Of a stretch of DNA of 59,193 nucleotides, positions 29,125 to 40,100 are shown piece by piece. How positions within the stretch are numbered: position 1 is the first letter of the stretch; every line of letters begins with the position of its first letter. The stretch lies in contig JAAYJF010000061.1 of assembly GCA_012523075.1 (NCBI GenBank), forward strand, positions 1 to 59,193, in the 5' to 3' direction. The position numbers were made by a program, and so were the translations under genes. This DNA is from Clostridiales bacterium (GTDB lineage: Bacteria; Bacillota; Clostridia; Ch29). The notes beneath the pieces were generated by a model. It had not been told where the DNA came from and ran no database searches. It saw only the letters and a program-made list of their open reading frames with translations.

Positions 29125-30204
29125 CTACTTCACACTCTTATTCTTCCGCAAAAAGGTAGGTATATCCAGGTCTATTCCTTCATAGTCGCCGAAAAGACTG
29201 TCCTTATCCTTCTTTTTGTCATCCCTTTCCCTTAACGGCTTTTGGGGCTTGTCACCGCTAAAGCCGGTAGCTATTACGGTTATCCGTATCTCATCCTTAA
29301 GGTTTTCGTCTATTACTGCTCCGAATATGATGTTTGCCTCGGGGTCCGCAGACTGCGACACAAGCTCGGCTGCTTCGTTCACTTCAAACAGGCCAAGGTT
29401 GGGCCCACCGGTGATATTCAGCAATACCCCCTTGGCTCCCTCAATAGAGGTCTCCAACAGCGGGCTATGAATCGCTAGCTTTGCGGCTTCGGTGGCTCTG
29501 TTTTCGCCGTTGGAGTAGCCAATTCCCATATGAGCCATTCCGGTGTTAAGCATAATTGTCTTAACATCTGCAAAGTCCAGGTTAACAAGACCCGGCACCG
29601 CGATAAGGTCTGAAATGCCCTGCACCCCCTGCCTCAGTACATCGTCGGCGGTGGCAAAGGCTTCTATTATTGAGGTCTTTTTCTCGGATATCTGCAGCAA
29701 CCTGTCGTTGGGTATAATGACCAGGGTATCCACTTTGTCCTTAAGCTCTTTGGTACCCTCCTCCGCATGCAACGCTCTCTTCCGGCCCTCAAAGGTAAAA
29801 GGTTTGGTCACAACTCCAACCGTCAGTATTCCAAGCTGTTTGGCGATATCCGCTATCACCGGAGCGGCTCCCGTTCCCGTACCGCCTCCCATACCGGCCG
29901 TTATGAATACCATGTCAGAACCCTGTATTACATTATGGATGATTTCTCTGCTTTCTTCGGCAGCCTTCAACCCGATTTCGGGATTTGCCCCTGCACCCAG
30001 GCCCTTGGTGAGCTTTTCACCAATCTGAATCTTCTGGGAGGCATTCGACAATAAGAGGGCCTGCCTGTCGGTGTTAATTGCTACAAACTCTACTCCTTTC
30101 AGCCCTGCTTCGATCATTCTGTTAACAGCGTTACTGCCCCCGCCGCCAACACCAATTACTTTGATTACCGCAAACTGATTGCTTTCCATATCAAATTCCA
30201 GCAT
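29125..30204 (-). CDS. ftsZ: Cell division protein FtsZ
   Basis: [27 protein letters not shown] tubulin signature. Confidence 0.99.
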   Translation of the reverse strand: MLEFDMESNQFAVIKVIGVGGGGSNAVNRMIEAGLKGVEFVAINTDRQALLLSNASQKIQIGEKLTKGLGAGANPEIGLKAAEESREIIHNVIQGSDMVFITAGMGGGTGTGAAPVIADIAKQLGILTVGVVTKPFTFEGRKRALHAEEGTKELKDKVDTLVIIPNDRLLQISEKKTSIIEAFATADDVLRQGVQGISDLIAVPGLVNLDFADVKTIMLNTGMAHMGIGYSNGENRATEAAKLAIHSPLLETSIEGAKGVLLNITGGPNLGLFEVNEAAELVSQSADPEANIIFGAVIDENLKDEIRITVIATGFSGDKPQKPLRERDDKKKDKDSLFGDYEGIDLDIPTFLRKNKSVK

Positions 30205-30269
30205 AGCTGTTACCCCCTTTTTTACTCGGTACCCCTTACAGTCCCTTCATCCGGCGAGATACTCCGTGT

Positions 30270-31520
30270 TTAGAAGTATTCGTCCAGGAAGTCCTTTATC
30301 CTGTTTAGTGTACCGCCCTTTTGTAGTTGTCTGTTCTTGGGTTTGCCAAACAATGCAGCCTTTTTTGATACTCCCTTCAATTCGCCGGGGTAATAGTGCT
30401 TTCTTCCTGCCAGGTATTTCACTATACCAACCCCCGACGAGTATACCGGAGAACTTACTCCTATGTATTCAGGGATACCTATCCTGACAGGTAGCCCCGT
30501 TACTTCCTGTGCCACCTCTTTGCACCCTTTGAGAAAACTCACCCCGCCGCCGGTTATCACCACGCCGGAGGACAGTGCATTCTTTATTCCGCTTTTAACA
30601 AGCTCCCGGTTCACCAGGAAGAATATCTCATAAACCCTTGCCTCAATTATTTCGCAGAATTCCTCAACGCTCACTTCACGCTGGTCGCCGTCGGCGATCC
30701 CCTTGACAGGTACAGTTTCCTGCTGCGCATACCCCGGTTTGACAATCCCGTACTGTTTTTTTAAGTTCTCTGCCTCGCCGTAACTGATGCGGAGGCCCAC
30801 CGCCAGGTCGTTTGTAATGCTGTCGCCACCAACGGGAATAAAGCCGGAGCTTTTCAGCATGCCGTTCTCAAAGACCGAATATTCTGTCTTCCCCGCCCCC
30901 ACATCAATAATCAGCACTCCAAGTTCCTTTTCATCCTTTGTAAGCAGCACCTCTCCAAGGGCAAGGGGTTCTGCCACCACCCCTTCTATGTTAAGACCGG
31001 CCCGTTGCACACTCCTTATAAGATTCTGGAGTGTAGTACTGCTACAAGTCACTATACCGGCATCCATCTCCAGCCTGGTTCCGAACATGCCTACCGGGTC
31101 CCGAATCTCGTCATAACCGTCAACAATAAACTGCAATGGTATAACGTCCACTATCTCCTTCTCCGGGGGCAGAGCAAATATCCTTGCTGCCTGCATAACC
31201 CTCCGCACGTCCTCACCGGTTATTTCCCGGTCCTCCCTGGTTACCGCTATCACACCCCTGTTCTCGTACAGATTCACGTGGCCGCCGGATATGTTTATGA
31301 ATACCGAATCCACTTCCATATTGGTCATATTACAAAGCTGTTCCACCGCCTGTTCGACGGCCATGGTAGTACTCTCTATATCAACCACAACACCCTTTTT
31401 GACTCCGTTGTTGGGGCTAATTCCAACACCCAGTATCTGAATACCGCTGGAACCTAACTTTGCTAAGACTGCGCTTACCTTAGACGTTCCGATATCCAAG
31501 CCGGCAATAATATTATCCAT
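30270..31520 (-). CDS. ftsA: Cell division protein FtsA
   Basis: IIAGLDIGTSKVSAVLA, actin-like ATPase motifs, upstream of ftsZ. Confidence 0.97.
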   Translation of the reverse strand: MDNIIAGLDIGTSKVSAVLAKLGSSGIQILGVGISPNNGVKKGVVVDIESTTMAVEQAVEQLCNMTNMEVDSVFINISGGHVNLYENRGVIAVTREDREITGEDVRRVMQAARIFALPPEKEIVDVIPLQFIVDGYDEIRDPVGMFGTRLEMDAGIVTCSSTTLQNLIRSVQRAGLNIEGVVAEPLALGEVLLTKDEKELGVLIIDVGAGKTEYSVFENGMLKSSGFIPVGGDSITNDLAVGLRISYGEAENLKKQYGIVKPGYAQQETVPVKGIADGDQREVSVEEFCEIIEARVYEIFFLVNRELVKSGIKNALSSGVVITGGGVSFLKGCKEVAQEVTGLPVRIGIPEYIGVSSPVYSSGVGIVKYLAGRKHYYPGELKGVSKKAALFGKPKNRQLQKGGTLNRIKDFLDEYF

Positions 31521-31617
31521 ACATCTTCTGCCCCCTTTAGGCCCATCCGCTTGTCAAATAGCACAGTTCAATAATAAATTTCAACGCGGCTGTACCTTTT
31601 CCTTTATTTTTATCAAA

Positions 31618-31974
31618 TTATTTTGTTGATTCCCTGCGTATGTTGAACAGGTGACGCCTTATAACCGCAAAGTTCTGGAATAGTCTTGTGCCGAACACAA
31701 CAACCGCAGCAAGGTATATGGGCACACCCAGCCTGTCTCCCATATAAGCAAGCGAAGCCGCCAGTATTGCGTTGCCGAAGAAACCGGTTATAAATATGTC
31801 GCTTTCAAAACTGTTTTCCAAGGATGCCCTTATGCCCCCGAACACCGAGTCCAAGGCCGCCAGTATTGCTACCGAAAGATATGCGGAATATACCACCGGT
31901 ACGTTAAACGGAAAAAATAAACCCAAAAGTATTCCTAAAGCAAGCCCTATAAGTGGTAGTATCAATTCATTCAC
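31618..31974 (-). CDS. Small basic protein, DUF1290 family
   Basis: LPLIGLALGILLGLFFPFNVP..YSAYLSVAILAALDSVFGGIRA. Confidence 0.92.
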   Translation of the reverse strand: MNELILPLIGLALGILLGLFFPFNVPVVYSAYLSVAILAALDSVFGGIRASLENSFESDIFITGFFGNAILAASLAYMGDRLGVPIYLAAVVVFGTRLFQNFAVIRRHLFNIRRESTK

Positions 31975-32692
31975 CCTCTTTTTGTGTTTTCACGTATTTA
32001 AAACTGGTTCTGCCGGTATATGCTGGAACAACCAGCTCCTCCTTTTGTTCCACGCTTACCTGAAGCCCGTAATATTCCAGCAGGTCAAGATATCCGCTCT
32101 CGCGGCCGCTCATATACCCGTAAAGGGTATTGGGCTCCCCAATGGCCGTTATTGTATAGGGGGGTGCATATCTCACCGAATTGATGTTTATTGTAGGTCC
32201 CCCGCATCGTATCTCTGTATTGAACATTATCCTCTGGCCGTTTATTGCTATCGCCTCGGCCCCGGCGGCCTTCAGCTCGGAAACAACCGTTAGAATGTCC
32301 TCGTCATGGACCAGTAATAGATTTGGGTCGTTGTTCGATGTCATCTCCCAGCTACTATCGTCAAGTACGATTTCTATACCCGGCCCGGTAACCGCCGTCA
32401 GCCCAGCCAGCATCTTTACTTGCTCAAGCTGCTGCTGTAGTATCTCATTCAAGTCCCCCTGCTGGTTCACTGCCTTTTCGTATTCCCGCAGCCTGCTCCT
32501 TAAATCGCCGTATTGATGCTGCAGGCCTTCTATTTCGGCCCTGGTATTGTGCAGTTCGTTTTCGAGTTGCGGTACCGTCTCTGGTGTAACTATCCCTACC
32601 CCTTCCCGGGATGCGGTAAACTGAACGGTAAATGTCAGCCCCAATAACAGTGCTCCCAAAAACATTACACCACTTTTGTACAGCCTATCCAT
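31967..32692 (-). CDS. DUF881 family protein
   Basis: LAGLTAVTGPGIEIVLDDS...VSELKAAGAEAIAINGQRI. Confidence 0.93.
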   Translation of the reverse strand: MDRLYKSGVMFLGALLLGLTFTVQFTASREGVGIVTPETVPQLENELHNTRAEIEGLQHQYGDLRSRLREYEKAVNQQGDLNEILQQQLEQVKMLAGLTAVTGPGIEIVLDDSSWEMTSNNDPNLLLVHDEDILTVVSELKAAGAEAIAINGQRIMFNTEIRCGGPTININSVRYAPPYTITAIGEPNTLYGYMSGRESGYLDLLEYYGLQVSVEQKEELVVPAYTGRTSFKYVKTQKEGE

Positions 32693-32703
32693 CCGCCTTC
32701 CCC

Positions 32704-33432
32704 CTACTTGTTTACCGGTTCCGCATACTTAAACTCAAGCACTTTACTGTATCTGGGTACAAATACGTCCTGTTCCTTCTTTATGCTTACCGCAATACCG
32801 TAGTACTCAAGCTCCTCAATGATACCACCCTTTAGCTTTAAAGCAGCCTCAAGAGTCTGGGGATCGCCAATGGCCTTGAATACAAAGGGAGGGGCAAACC
32901 TCTGATAGTTAATGTTTATATGGGAACCCGCAAGCCTTATCTCGGTTGTGGCTATAACCCTTTGCTCGTTTATCGATACCGCCTCCGCCCCGGCAGCGTT
33001 CAGCTCGTTAAGCACCTTCAGCAGCTTGTCATAGTGTATATAGAACACATTAAAATCCTGTTCGGGCTGGGCCTCGACCAGCGTAACCACCACCCCCGGA
33101 CCCCCGACATCGGTAAGGCCAGCCAGAAGACGTGCCCTTTCCAGGTCCTGCCTCATGCCTTCTGCTATCACACTCACCTCGGCGGCGGATTCCTCGTACT
33201 GCAGTATCCTGCTTTCGTATTCCTTAACCCTCTGCTGCAGCGAATCCCTTTGTTCCTTTGCATCCTTTAATTCGCTCGCTAGTTCCTGGGCTCTTTGTAC
33301 AGACAGTATACCTCCGTAGTATTGCACGTTTCGAAACTGCAGCGTCAGCATAAGACCCAACACCAGACACACAAGACCTATTGAAAGCTGTGCCTTAATT
33401 GTTTTCACATTCCTTCCTCCCAATCCTACCAA
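32704..33432 (-). CDS. DUF881 family protein (tandem paralog)
   Basis: LAGLTDVGGPGVVVTLVEA...LNELNAAGAEAVSINEQRV. Confidence 0.93.
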   Translation of the reverse strand: MVGLGGRNVKTIKAQLSIGLVCLVLGLMLTLQFRNVQYYGGILSVQRAQELASELKDAKEQRDSLQQRVKEYESRILQYEESAAEVSVIAEGMRQDLERARLLAGLTDVGGPGVVVTLVEAQPEQDFNVFYIHYDKLLKVLNELNAAGAEAVSINEQRVIATTEIRLAGSHININYQRFAPPFVFKAIGDPQTLEAALKLKGGIIEELEYYGIAVSIKKEQDVFVPRYSKVLEFKYAEPVNK

Positions 33433-34163
33433 GGCCTGAAAAAGGCCCTTTCCCCGCAGGTGACGTCTATTTCCCCGCCCACCTCCTGGGAGTAAAGCTT
33501 CTCCAGTATGGTATTGCTGTAACTTAGCTTATAGTCTAATTCCTCAATATCCCCTATCCTTATTATAAACCTATCAGCCAAAGCTATAACAATATCTTCC
33601 GGGTCCTCTACGTCAACCTTTATAGGAGCGTATTGAAGAATATTTTTGCCGATACATTTCGAAATATATATAATTTTATCAAATATTTGGTTATTATCAA
33701 TATTAAGTATTTCCTTTGCCTGAAAATTCTCTACCTTTATACCGCTAAATACCGGCAATCCCTCAATGGGGACCTCGGCGGTCGCACTTATAACCCTTCT
33801 CTCGTTGTCCACCAGGAGGAAACTCCCCATATAGGGTATGTATCCTATAAGGTCCCTTTCCTTCACGGTGATTTTTATGCCATTTGGCAACTGTCTTTCC
33901 ACATCGGCCCTAAGTATATAGGGATGGCCTTCAAGCCACTTAACCGTGTTTTTTAAGTCTATCCTGAATATATTCATTCCAGGGTTGATGCCGGCGTACT
34001 CAACAATTTCCTTTTCGTCCACAAAGCTGTTCCCCTGTACAGTGATATCGGATATGCAAAAAAAGCTTGTCCGTACAAAGGCCAGCAGTCCGACTGTGAC
34101 AGCCAAAATGAGAAGCAGCAAAACCGGGCCTAACCTATATCTATTCTCTTTACCCCTTCCCAT
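33426..34163 (-). CDS. ftsQ: Cell division protein FtsQ/DivIB
   Basis: FFCISDITVQGNSFVDEKEIVEYAGINPGMNIF POTRA domain; internal ATG at 34163 removes the overlap with murA. Confidence 0.9.
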   Translation of the reverse strand: MGRGKENRYRLGPVLLLLILAVTVGLLAFVRTSFFCISDITVQGNSFVDEKEIVEYAGINPGMNIFRIDLKNTVKWLEGHPYILRADVERQLPNGIKITVKERDLIGYIPYMGSFLLVDNERRVISATAEVPIEGLPVFSGIKVENFQAKEILNIDNNQIFDKIIYISKCIGKNILQYAPIKVDVEDPEDIVIALADRFIIRIGDIEELDYKLSYSNTILEKLYSQEVGGEIDVTCGERAFFRPW

Positions 34164-34176
34164 TTTACCCATCTCC

Positions 34177-35424
34177 CTATACCATGGTAATTTCTGCACC
34201 CAGGCTTTTCAGTTTCTCTCCCAGGTTCTCATAACCCCTGTCAATATGTTCTATGCCTTCCACTTCGGTGACCCCTTCCGCTGCCAGGCCTGCCAACACC
34301 AGTGCCGCTCCTCCCCTTAAATCCTTTGCCGTAACCAGTGCACCGCTTAGCCTGGGAACGCCTCTTACTACGGCTATCCTCCCGTCAACCTTGATATCCG
34401 CCCCAAGCTTTATCAGCTCGTCTATATGCCTGTACCTGTTCTCAAATATGGTCTCAACAAATATACTGGTACCTGCGGCAAAGCACATGGCTGCCATCAT
34501 CTGCGGCTGTGCATCGGTAGGAAAACCGGGGTAAGGCAGCGTTCTTATAAGGTCTATAGCCTTAAGCCTCTTCGGAGCGATAACCCTCATTTCGCTGCAG
34601 TTGGTCTTTATTATGCAGCCGCTTTCCTTGAGTTTGTCTGTTATCGGGTGCAGGTGCTCCACTATGGCATTCTCCAACGTAATATCTCCACCCGTTACGG
34701 CGGCAGCAGCCATATAGGTCCCGGCCGCTATACGGTCTGTCATAACTGTGTACCTGCAATCGTGAAGCTTTCTCACGCCCTCTATCCTTATCATATGGTT
34801 ACCGGCGCCGAAAACCTTGGCTCCCATTGCATTGAGGAACCCCTGCAAATCCACTATCTCCGGTTCCTTGGCGGCGTTTCTTATCACTGTTTCACCCTTT
34901 GCAAGAACGGCGGCCAGCATAATGTTTTCGGTAGCCCCGACGCTGGGATAATCAAGTTGTATCTCGGTCCCTTTTAAGTCTTCTCCTTCGCATATTATCT
35001 GCCCGTGCATTTCCACGCTGGCGCCCAACTGGCGTAGCCCCTTCAGGTGCAAATCAATGGGCCGGACCCCTATTGCGCAGCCTCCCGGGTAGCTGGTTAT
35101 AACCTTTCCGGTCCTGCCCAGCAAAGACCCCAGCAAAACTATTGAAGACCTCATTCTTTTTACCAGTACCGTGGGTATTCTGTTTGAAGTAATATTCGAG
35201 GAATCTACCACAACGGTTTTATCCCGGTATTGCACACGGCACCCCAGATTCTTTAGTATTTCCAGCATTGTAACCACATCGTTTAGCGCAGGTACGTCTT
35301 CTATGACGCTGACGCCTTTATTGAGTATGGTAGCTGCCAGTATAGGGAGTACCGCATTCTTTGCGCCTTCCACCTTAATATTGCCGGTAAGGCGATTTCC
35401 CCCTGTTATCCTGTATAACGACAT
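34177..35424 (-). CDS. murA: UDP-N-acetylglucosamine 1-carboxyvinyltransferase
   Basis: RITGGNRLTGNIKVEGAKNAVLPILAATIL; LPYPGFPTDAQPQ; start at MSLYRITGG (35424). Confidence 0.97.
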   Translation of the reverse strand: MSLYRITGGNRLTGNIKVEGAKNAVLPILAATILNKGVSVIEDVPALNDVVTMLEILKNLGCRVQYRDKTVVVDSSNITSNRIPTVLVKRMRSSIVLLGSLLGRTGKVITSYPGGCAIGVRPIDLHLKGLRQLGASVEMHGQIICEGEDLKGTEIQLDYPSVGATENIMLAAVLAKGETVIRNAAKEPEIVDLQGFLNAMGAKVFGAGNHMIRIEGVRKLHDCRYTVMTDRIAAGTYMAAAAVTGGDITLENAIVEHLHPITDKLKESGCIIKTNCSEMRVIAPKRLKAIDLIRTLPYPGFPTDAQPQMMAAMCFAAGTSIFVETIFENRYRHIDELIKLGADIKVDGRIAVVRGVPRLSGALVTAKDLRGGAALVLAGLAAEGVTEVEGIEHIDRGYENLGEKLKSLGAEITMV

Positions 35425-35513
35425 TCGTTGTTCCACCTCCGGGATTTCTGCCTCAAAACCATCGGAAAAAAGCAGTATTATATAATCCATACTATGCGAA
35501 ATCCCGAAGAGTG

Positions 35514-36626
35514 TTACCTGTTAACCATCTTTACTATAATATCACATATTCTTTCAGCTGCGTCGGTTTTTCCCATTTCCTTGCCAGCCCTTCTCATAAC
35601 CAAAAGTCCTTCTTTGTCCCTTATAAGGCCGGAAACTTTTTCATATAATACATCCCCATCCAAACGGTTTTCCGGCAGCACCACCGCAGCACCTCTTTTT
35701 TCCAGCGCCCGGGCGTTGTATTCCTGATGGTTTCCCGCCACGTATGACTTGGGTACCAGTACCGCCGGAAGCCCTATCGCCGTTATTTCGGCTATGGTTA
35801 TCGCCCCGGCGCTTGTTATCACCAGGTCCGCCGCCGAAAGGGCTTGGGGCATACGATGTATATATGGTACAATCTTTATATTCTTTTTGCCTTCCGTACT
35901 TATTCCCTTTTCCCGAAGGCCCTCCATGAAGGCCCTGTAGTGGTATTCGCCGGTGGCGTGCAACAACTGGAAACCATCCCCACCGCTCATGCGGCCAATA
36001 AAACCTGTCATAGCCCGATTAAGGCTGGCCGAGCCCTTGCTGCCTCCAAAACATAGTACCATGGGCAGCTCGGGCGAAAACCCAAACTCCTTTACCGCCG
36101 CCACTCTGCTACCCCCCATTATCTCCTGCCTTATGGGGTTACCGGTGACAAAAACCCGGTCCTTTTTTCTGAAATACTGCACCGCCTCTTCAAAGCTAAC
36201 CGCTATGGCACCGGCAAAACGCCCCAGTATCCTGTTGGTTGCACCGGGCAAAACATTCTGCTCGTGTATAAGGATGGGTATACCTTTAAGGTGAGCGGCC
36301 ATAAGCACCGGTCCCGCCACATAACCGCCGGTGCCCACCACAATATCCGGCCGGTACCGTCGGACAAGCCTTTCGGCATCATAAAGCCCTTTAAAAAGCT
36401 CTACGGCGGACCTTAGGGTATCAATGGAGAGCCTACGCTGAAATCCCTTCACCCTTATGGCCTCAAACCGGTATCCGTGCTTTGGAACCAGGCTGCTTTC
36501 CAGCCCGTTGTTGGTGCCTATGTACAAAATCTGTGTCCCCTTATATTTCCTTTTCAACGCATCGGCGATGGACAGCGCCGGGTATATGTGCCCACCGGTC
36601 CCGCCCCCGCTTATTATCACCTTCAT
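35514..36626 (-). CDS. murG: UDP-N-acetylglucosamine transferase MurG
   Basis: ISGGGTGGHIYPALSIADALK; HEQNVLPGATNRIL. Confidence 0.97.
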   Translation of the reverse strand: MKVIISGGGTGGHIYPALSIADALKRKYKGTQILYIGTNNGLESSLVPKHGYRFEAIRVKGFQRRLSIDTLRSAVELFKGLYDAERLVRRYRPDIVVGTGGYVAGPVLMAAHLKGIPILIHEQNVLPGATNRILGRFAGAIAVSFEEAVQYFRKKDRVFVTGNPIRQEIMGGSRVAAVKEFGFSPELPMVLCFGGSKGSASLNRAMTGFIGRMSGGDGFQLLHATGEYHYRAFMEGLREKGISTEGKKNIKIVPYIHRMPQALSAADLVITSAGAITIAEITAIGLPAVLVPKSYVAGNHQEYNARALEKRGAAVVLPENRLDGDVLYEKVSGLIRDKEGLLVMRRAGKEMGKTDAAERICDIIVKMVNR

Positions 36627-36630
36627 CCAA

Positions 36631-37740
36631 TCAGCTCCAGTTTAAGCTTGTTTTCCTTGATATATTCAGCAGTATACCCACCGCTGAGAGGGTAAAAAAC
36701 AGGGACGACCCGCCGGCACTTATAAACGGGAGCGGTATACCTGTAACCGGCATTGAAGATGTAACCACCGCTATGTTCATTATTACCTGAATGGCTATCA
36801 TGGCTACTACCCCTGCCGCCAGTATGCTGCTGAAGAAATCCGGAGCGTGGATGGCAATCCTTATGCCCCTCCAAATTAGAAGCATAAATAGGAATACTAC
36901 TGTAGCCGCACCGATAAAACCCAGTTCTTCGCCAATTATGGAGAATATAAAATCGTTCTGCGGTAGCGGTATGTAGAAAAATTTCTGTCTGCTCCGTCCT
37001 AAGCCCAGCCCGAACAATCCTCCGGAGCCCAGGGCATACAATGACTGGATTGCCTGGTATCCGCTATCCCTTGGGTCCTGGAAGGGGTCAAGGAATGAAG
37101 TCCACCTATCCATCCGATAGGGTTCGGATATTATCATTATTACAAGGGCTACAAATGCCGGAAGGGCAAGCCCCACCAAATGCCCGATATTCGCGCCCGC
37201 AAGAAATATCATAACTATAACTATCGCCGCTATGCTTACTCCGGTGCTGAAATCAGGCTGGAGCATAATAAGGCCGAATACCACCCCTGCCACCAGCAAG
37301 AAGGGAACCACTCCCTTTATAAAGCTCCTTACATCGTCCTTCTTCCTGTTAAGGGCACTGGCGGTGTATACAATTACGGCCAGCTTTGCAAACTCGGAGG
37401 GCTGTATCGTAATCCCTCCAATGGCTATCCAACGGGTTGCCCCGTTTAGAGTAATACCAAGCCCTGGTATGAATACCAGAAGCAGTGACAATAATCCCGC
37501 TATCAGTATATATTTCGACAGTCTGTCGTAGTTTTCATAGTTAAATTTTGACAGTACAAACATAGCTGTAAATCCCAATATGGCCCACATCATCTGTTTC
37601 TTGAGATAATAATAGCTGTCCCCGTGGGCATAATAGGCACTGGCGGAACTGGAACTAAAGACCATGATAATACCTATTATAACCAGAAGTATTGTTACAA
37701 ACAGTAGCGTAAAATCCACGGCATTATCCTTCTCCATCAA
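36631..37740 (-). CDS. ftsW: FtsW/SpoVE SEDS-family peptidoglycan polymerase
   Basis: GATRWIAIGGITIQPSEFAKLA; PQNDFIFSIIGEELGFIG; TGIPLPFISAGGSS. Confidence 0.95.
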   Translation of the reverse strand: MMEKDNAVDFTLLFVTILLVIIGIIMVFSSSSASAYYAHGDSYYYLKKQMMWAILGFTAMFVLSKFNYENYDRLSKYILIAGLLSLLLVFIPGLGITLNGATRWIAIGGITIQPSEFAKLAVIVYTASALNRKKDDVRSFIKGVVPFLLVAGVVFGLIMLQPDFSTGVSIAAIVIVMIFLAGANIGHLVGLALPAFVALVIMIISEPYRMDRWTSFLDPFQDPRDSGYQAIQSLYALGSGGLFGLGLGRSRQKFFYIPLPQNDFIFSIIGEELGFIGAATVVFLFMLLIWRGIRIAIHAPDFFSSILAAGVVAMIAIQVIMNIAVVTSSMPVTGIPLPFISAGGSSLFFTLSAVGILLNISRKTSLNWS

Positions 37741-39101
37741 ACAAACCTCCTCAACAAACCCACTGCCTTTTTAAACTCGTCTCCCCGCTCTTCGAAATTT
37801 TTATACATATCCCAACTTGCGCAGGCCGGGGATAGTAGAACCGTGTCCCCTTCCTCCGCCATAAGTGCCGCCTTTTCTACCGCCTCCTGCATATTTTCCG
37901 CTTTATATATATTATTCAGGTTTATCCTCTGGCATGAGCATTTGAGCTTCTCGGCCGTTGCCCCCAAAAGTACCACGCCCTTCACCTTGCCCTCAAAGCC
38001 CTTAACAAACCCGTCCAAATCACCGCCCTTGTCATATCCGCCCGCTATTAGCACCACTGGCCTATCCACCGCCTTTAATGCCTTGGAGGACGCATCGGGG
38101 TTTGTGCCCTTCGAATCGTTAATAAATTTTACCCCTTTTACAGTGTCCACGTATTCCAAGCGGTGCTCCACGCCCTGGAAGCTTTTAAGGGCTTTCCCTA
38201 TTATATGTATCGGCACATCCATACACCACGCCAAAGCTGCGGCAGCAAGGGCGTTCTCTAGGTTATGGTCCCCCGGTATCCTCAATTCCTCTGCACGGCA
38301 TACCCGCTCAAGGGTCTTGCCTTTCTTAAGCGCCAGGTACCCGTCCTCCACAAAGGCTCCTTCATCCATTATTCTATGCCGACTGAAGTATAAAACCTTT
38401 GCCCTACACTTTTTTGCTAGGGAAGCGGTGACCTGCTCATCGGCGTTTAACACCGCAAAGTCCTCCGGTCCCTGATTCTTAAGTATTCTCGCCTTTATAT
38501 CCGAATAGTTGTCAAAGGTTCCGTGCCTGTCAAGGTGGTCTGGAGTAATGTTTAGTACCGCAGCTGCCGCAGGCCTGAAGTCCCTTGTACCCTCCAGCTG
38601 GAAACTGCTTATTTCCGCCACCAACACATCCCCGGGATGTGAATTAACCGCCGCAGGTATTACAGGCGTACCTATATTGCCCACCACAAAGGCGTCTCTG
38701 CCGGATAGGTGAAATATCGCCCCCGCCAGGGCGGTGGTGGTAGTCTTACCGTTGGTGCCGGTTATCGCCACAATGGGTGTGCTTGTAAGCCGGTAGGCCA
38801 GCTCCACTTCGCTTATTACCTCCCTGCCGCTTTCTAGTATCCTTTGCACCATTGGTATATCCATTGGAATGCCGGGGCTTATTACCGCAAGGTCGGGCCA
38901 GCAAGCAAGCTCCACCGGATGGCCGCCTAGTATGTACTTAATATTCATACCCTCAAGTACTGCAATGGCCTCCTTGAGGTCCTTTACGCCTTTCCGGTCG
39001 TTTGCAATTATCTGCGCTCCAAGGCCGTGCAGCGTCTTTGCCGTTTCCAGGCCGCTTACCGCCAGCCCGATGACCAAAACCTTCTTACCCCTTACTTCCA
39101 C
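37737..39101 (-). CDS. murD: UDP-N-acetylmuramoylalanine-D-glutamate ligase
   Basis: AITGTNGKTTTTALAG; EISSFQLEGT; NDSKGTNPDAS. Confidence 0.97.
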   Translation of the reverse strand: MEVRGKKVLVIGLAVSGLETAKTLHGLGAQIIANDRKGVKDLKEAIAVLEGMNIKYILGGHPVELACWPDLAVISPGIPMDIPMVQRILESGREVISEVELAYRLTSTPIVAITGTNGKTTTTALAGAIFHLSGRDAFVVGNIGTPVIPAAVNSHPGDVLVAEISSFQLEGTRDFRPAAAAVLNITPDHLDRHGTFDNYSDIKARILKNQGPEDFAVLNADEQVTASLAKKCRAKVLYFSRHRIMDEGAFVEDGYLALKKGKTLERVCRAEELRIPGDHNLENALAAAALAWCMDVPIHIIGKALKSFQGVEHRLEYVDTVKGVKFINDSKGTNPDASSKALKAVDRPVVLIAGGYDKGGDLDGFVKGFEGKVKGVVLLGATAEKLKCSCQRINLNNIYKAENMQEAVEKAALMAEEGDTVLLSPACASWDMYKNFEERGDEFKKAVGLLRRFV

Positions 39102-39116
39102 AGCACCATCCCTCTC

Positions 39117-40100
39117 CTATCTGATAGCCAGTGCACCCACCAATACAAGGACTATGGTGATTATCCAGAACACCACAACAACCTTGGTCTCCTCCCAGCC
39201 CTTAACCTCGTAATGGTGATGCAACGGGGCCATTAAAAAAACCCTTCTCCCGGTAAGCCTGTAGCTTACAACCTGTATTATTATTGAAAGGGTCTCCAGA
39301 ACGTATATGCCGCCTATAATAGGAAGAATCAACGGCAGTTTTAGAAGCACAACAACCGCGGCAACCGCCCCGCCCAGGGCCATGGACCCGGTATCACCCA
39401 TAAAAATCTGGGCCGGGTGCGAGTTGTACCTTAAAAAACCCAGCGTGGAACCGGTAACGGCGGCGGATATTATCGCGATTTCCTTCTGCCCCGCCGTCAT
39501 GGCCACAAGGCTTAGGAAAGCCATCACAATCATTGTGACACCGGCGGCCAGGCCGTCCAAACCGTCGGTAAAATTTACACTGTTTACCGTGCCCACAAAT
39601 ATAATTATTGCAGTAAAGGGTATATACCATATACCCATATCCCAAAACTTTGAGGTAAAGGGTACCAAAACGGCGGACCCTACATTGGGTGACCTGTATG
39701 CGTAAAAAGCAAGAATAACTCCCAAAAGTATCTGGGCAATAATCTTATGGGTTGCCCTAAGGCCGAGGGAGCGCCTCATTACCACCTTAATAAAGTCGTC
39801 AACAAGGCCAACAAACCCAAAGCCCAGGATACTTGCCAGTATAAAAAGCATTTCCTTTTCCCACTGTGCGGTTATAAGTACTGAGAAAAAAACAGCTATA
39901 ACTATAATAATACCACCCATGGTTGGAGTGCCGGATTTCTTGAAATGGGTTTTGGGACCGTCGCCCCGTATGCTCTGGCCCATTTTAAGTTTTTCCAGGA
40001 TGGGGATTACTATAGGCCCTATAATTATTACTATCAGAAATGCTATTATTATCGGGAAAATTATCTGCTGATGCTCCTGCATCCGTTTAGCTCCTCTCAA
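39117..40100 (-). CDS. mraY: Phospho-MurNAc-pentapeptide transferase
   Basis: GTPTMGGIIIVIAV; GFVGLVDDFIKV; NFTDGLDGLAAG; MAPLHHHYEVKGWEE. Confidence 0.98.
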   Translation of the reverse strand: MRGAKRMQEHQQIIFPIIIAFLIVIIIGPIVIPILEKLKMGQSIRGDGPKTHFKKSGTPTMGGIIIVIAVFFSVLITAQWEKEMLFILASILGFGFVGLVDDFIKVVMRRSLGLRATHKIIAQILLGVILAFYAYRSPNVGSAVLVPFTSKFWDMGIWYIPFTAIIIFVGTVNSVNFTDGLDGLAAGVTMIVMAFLSLVAMTAGQKEIAIISAAVTGSTLGFLRYNSHPAQIFMGDTGSMALGGAVAAVVVLLKLPLILPIIGGIYVLETLSIIIQVVSYRLTGRRVFLMAPLHHHYEVKGWEETKVVVVFWIITIVLVLVGALAIR

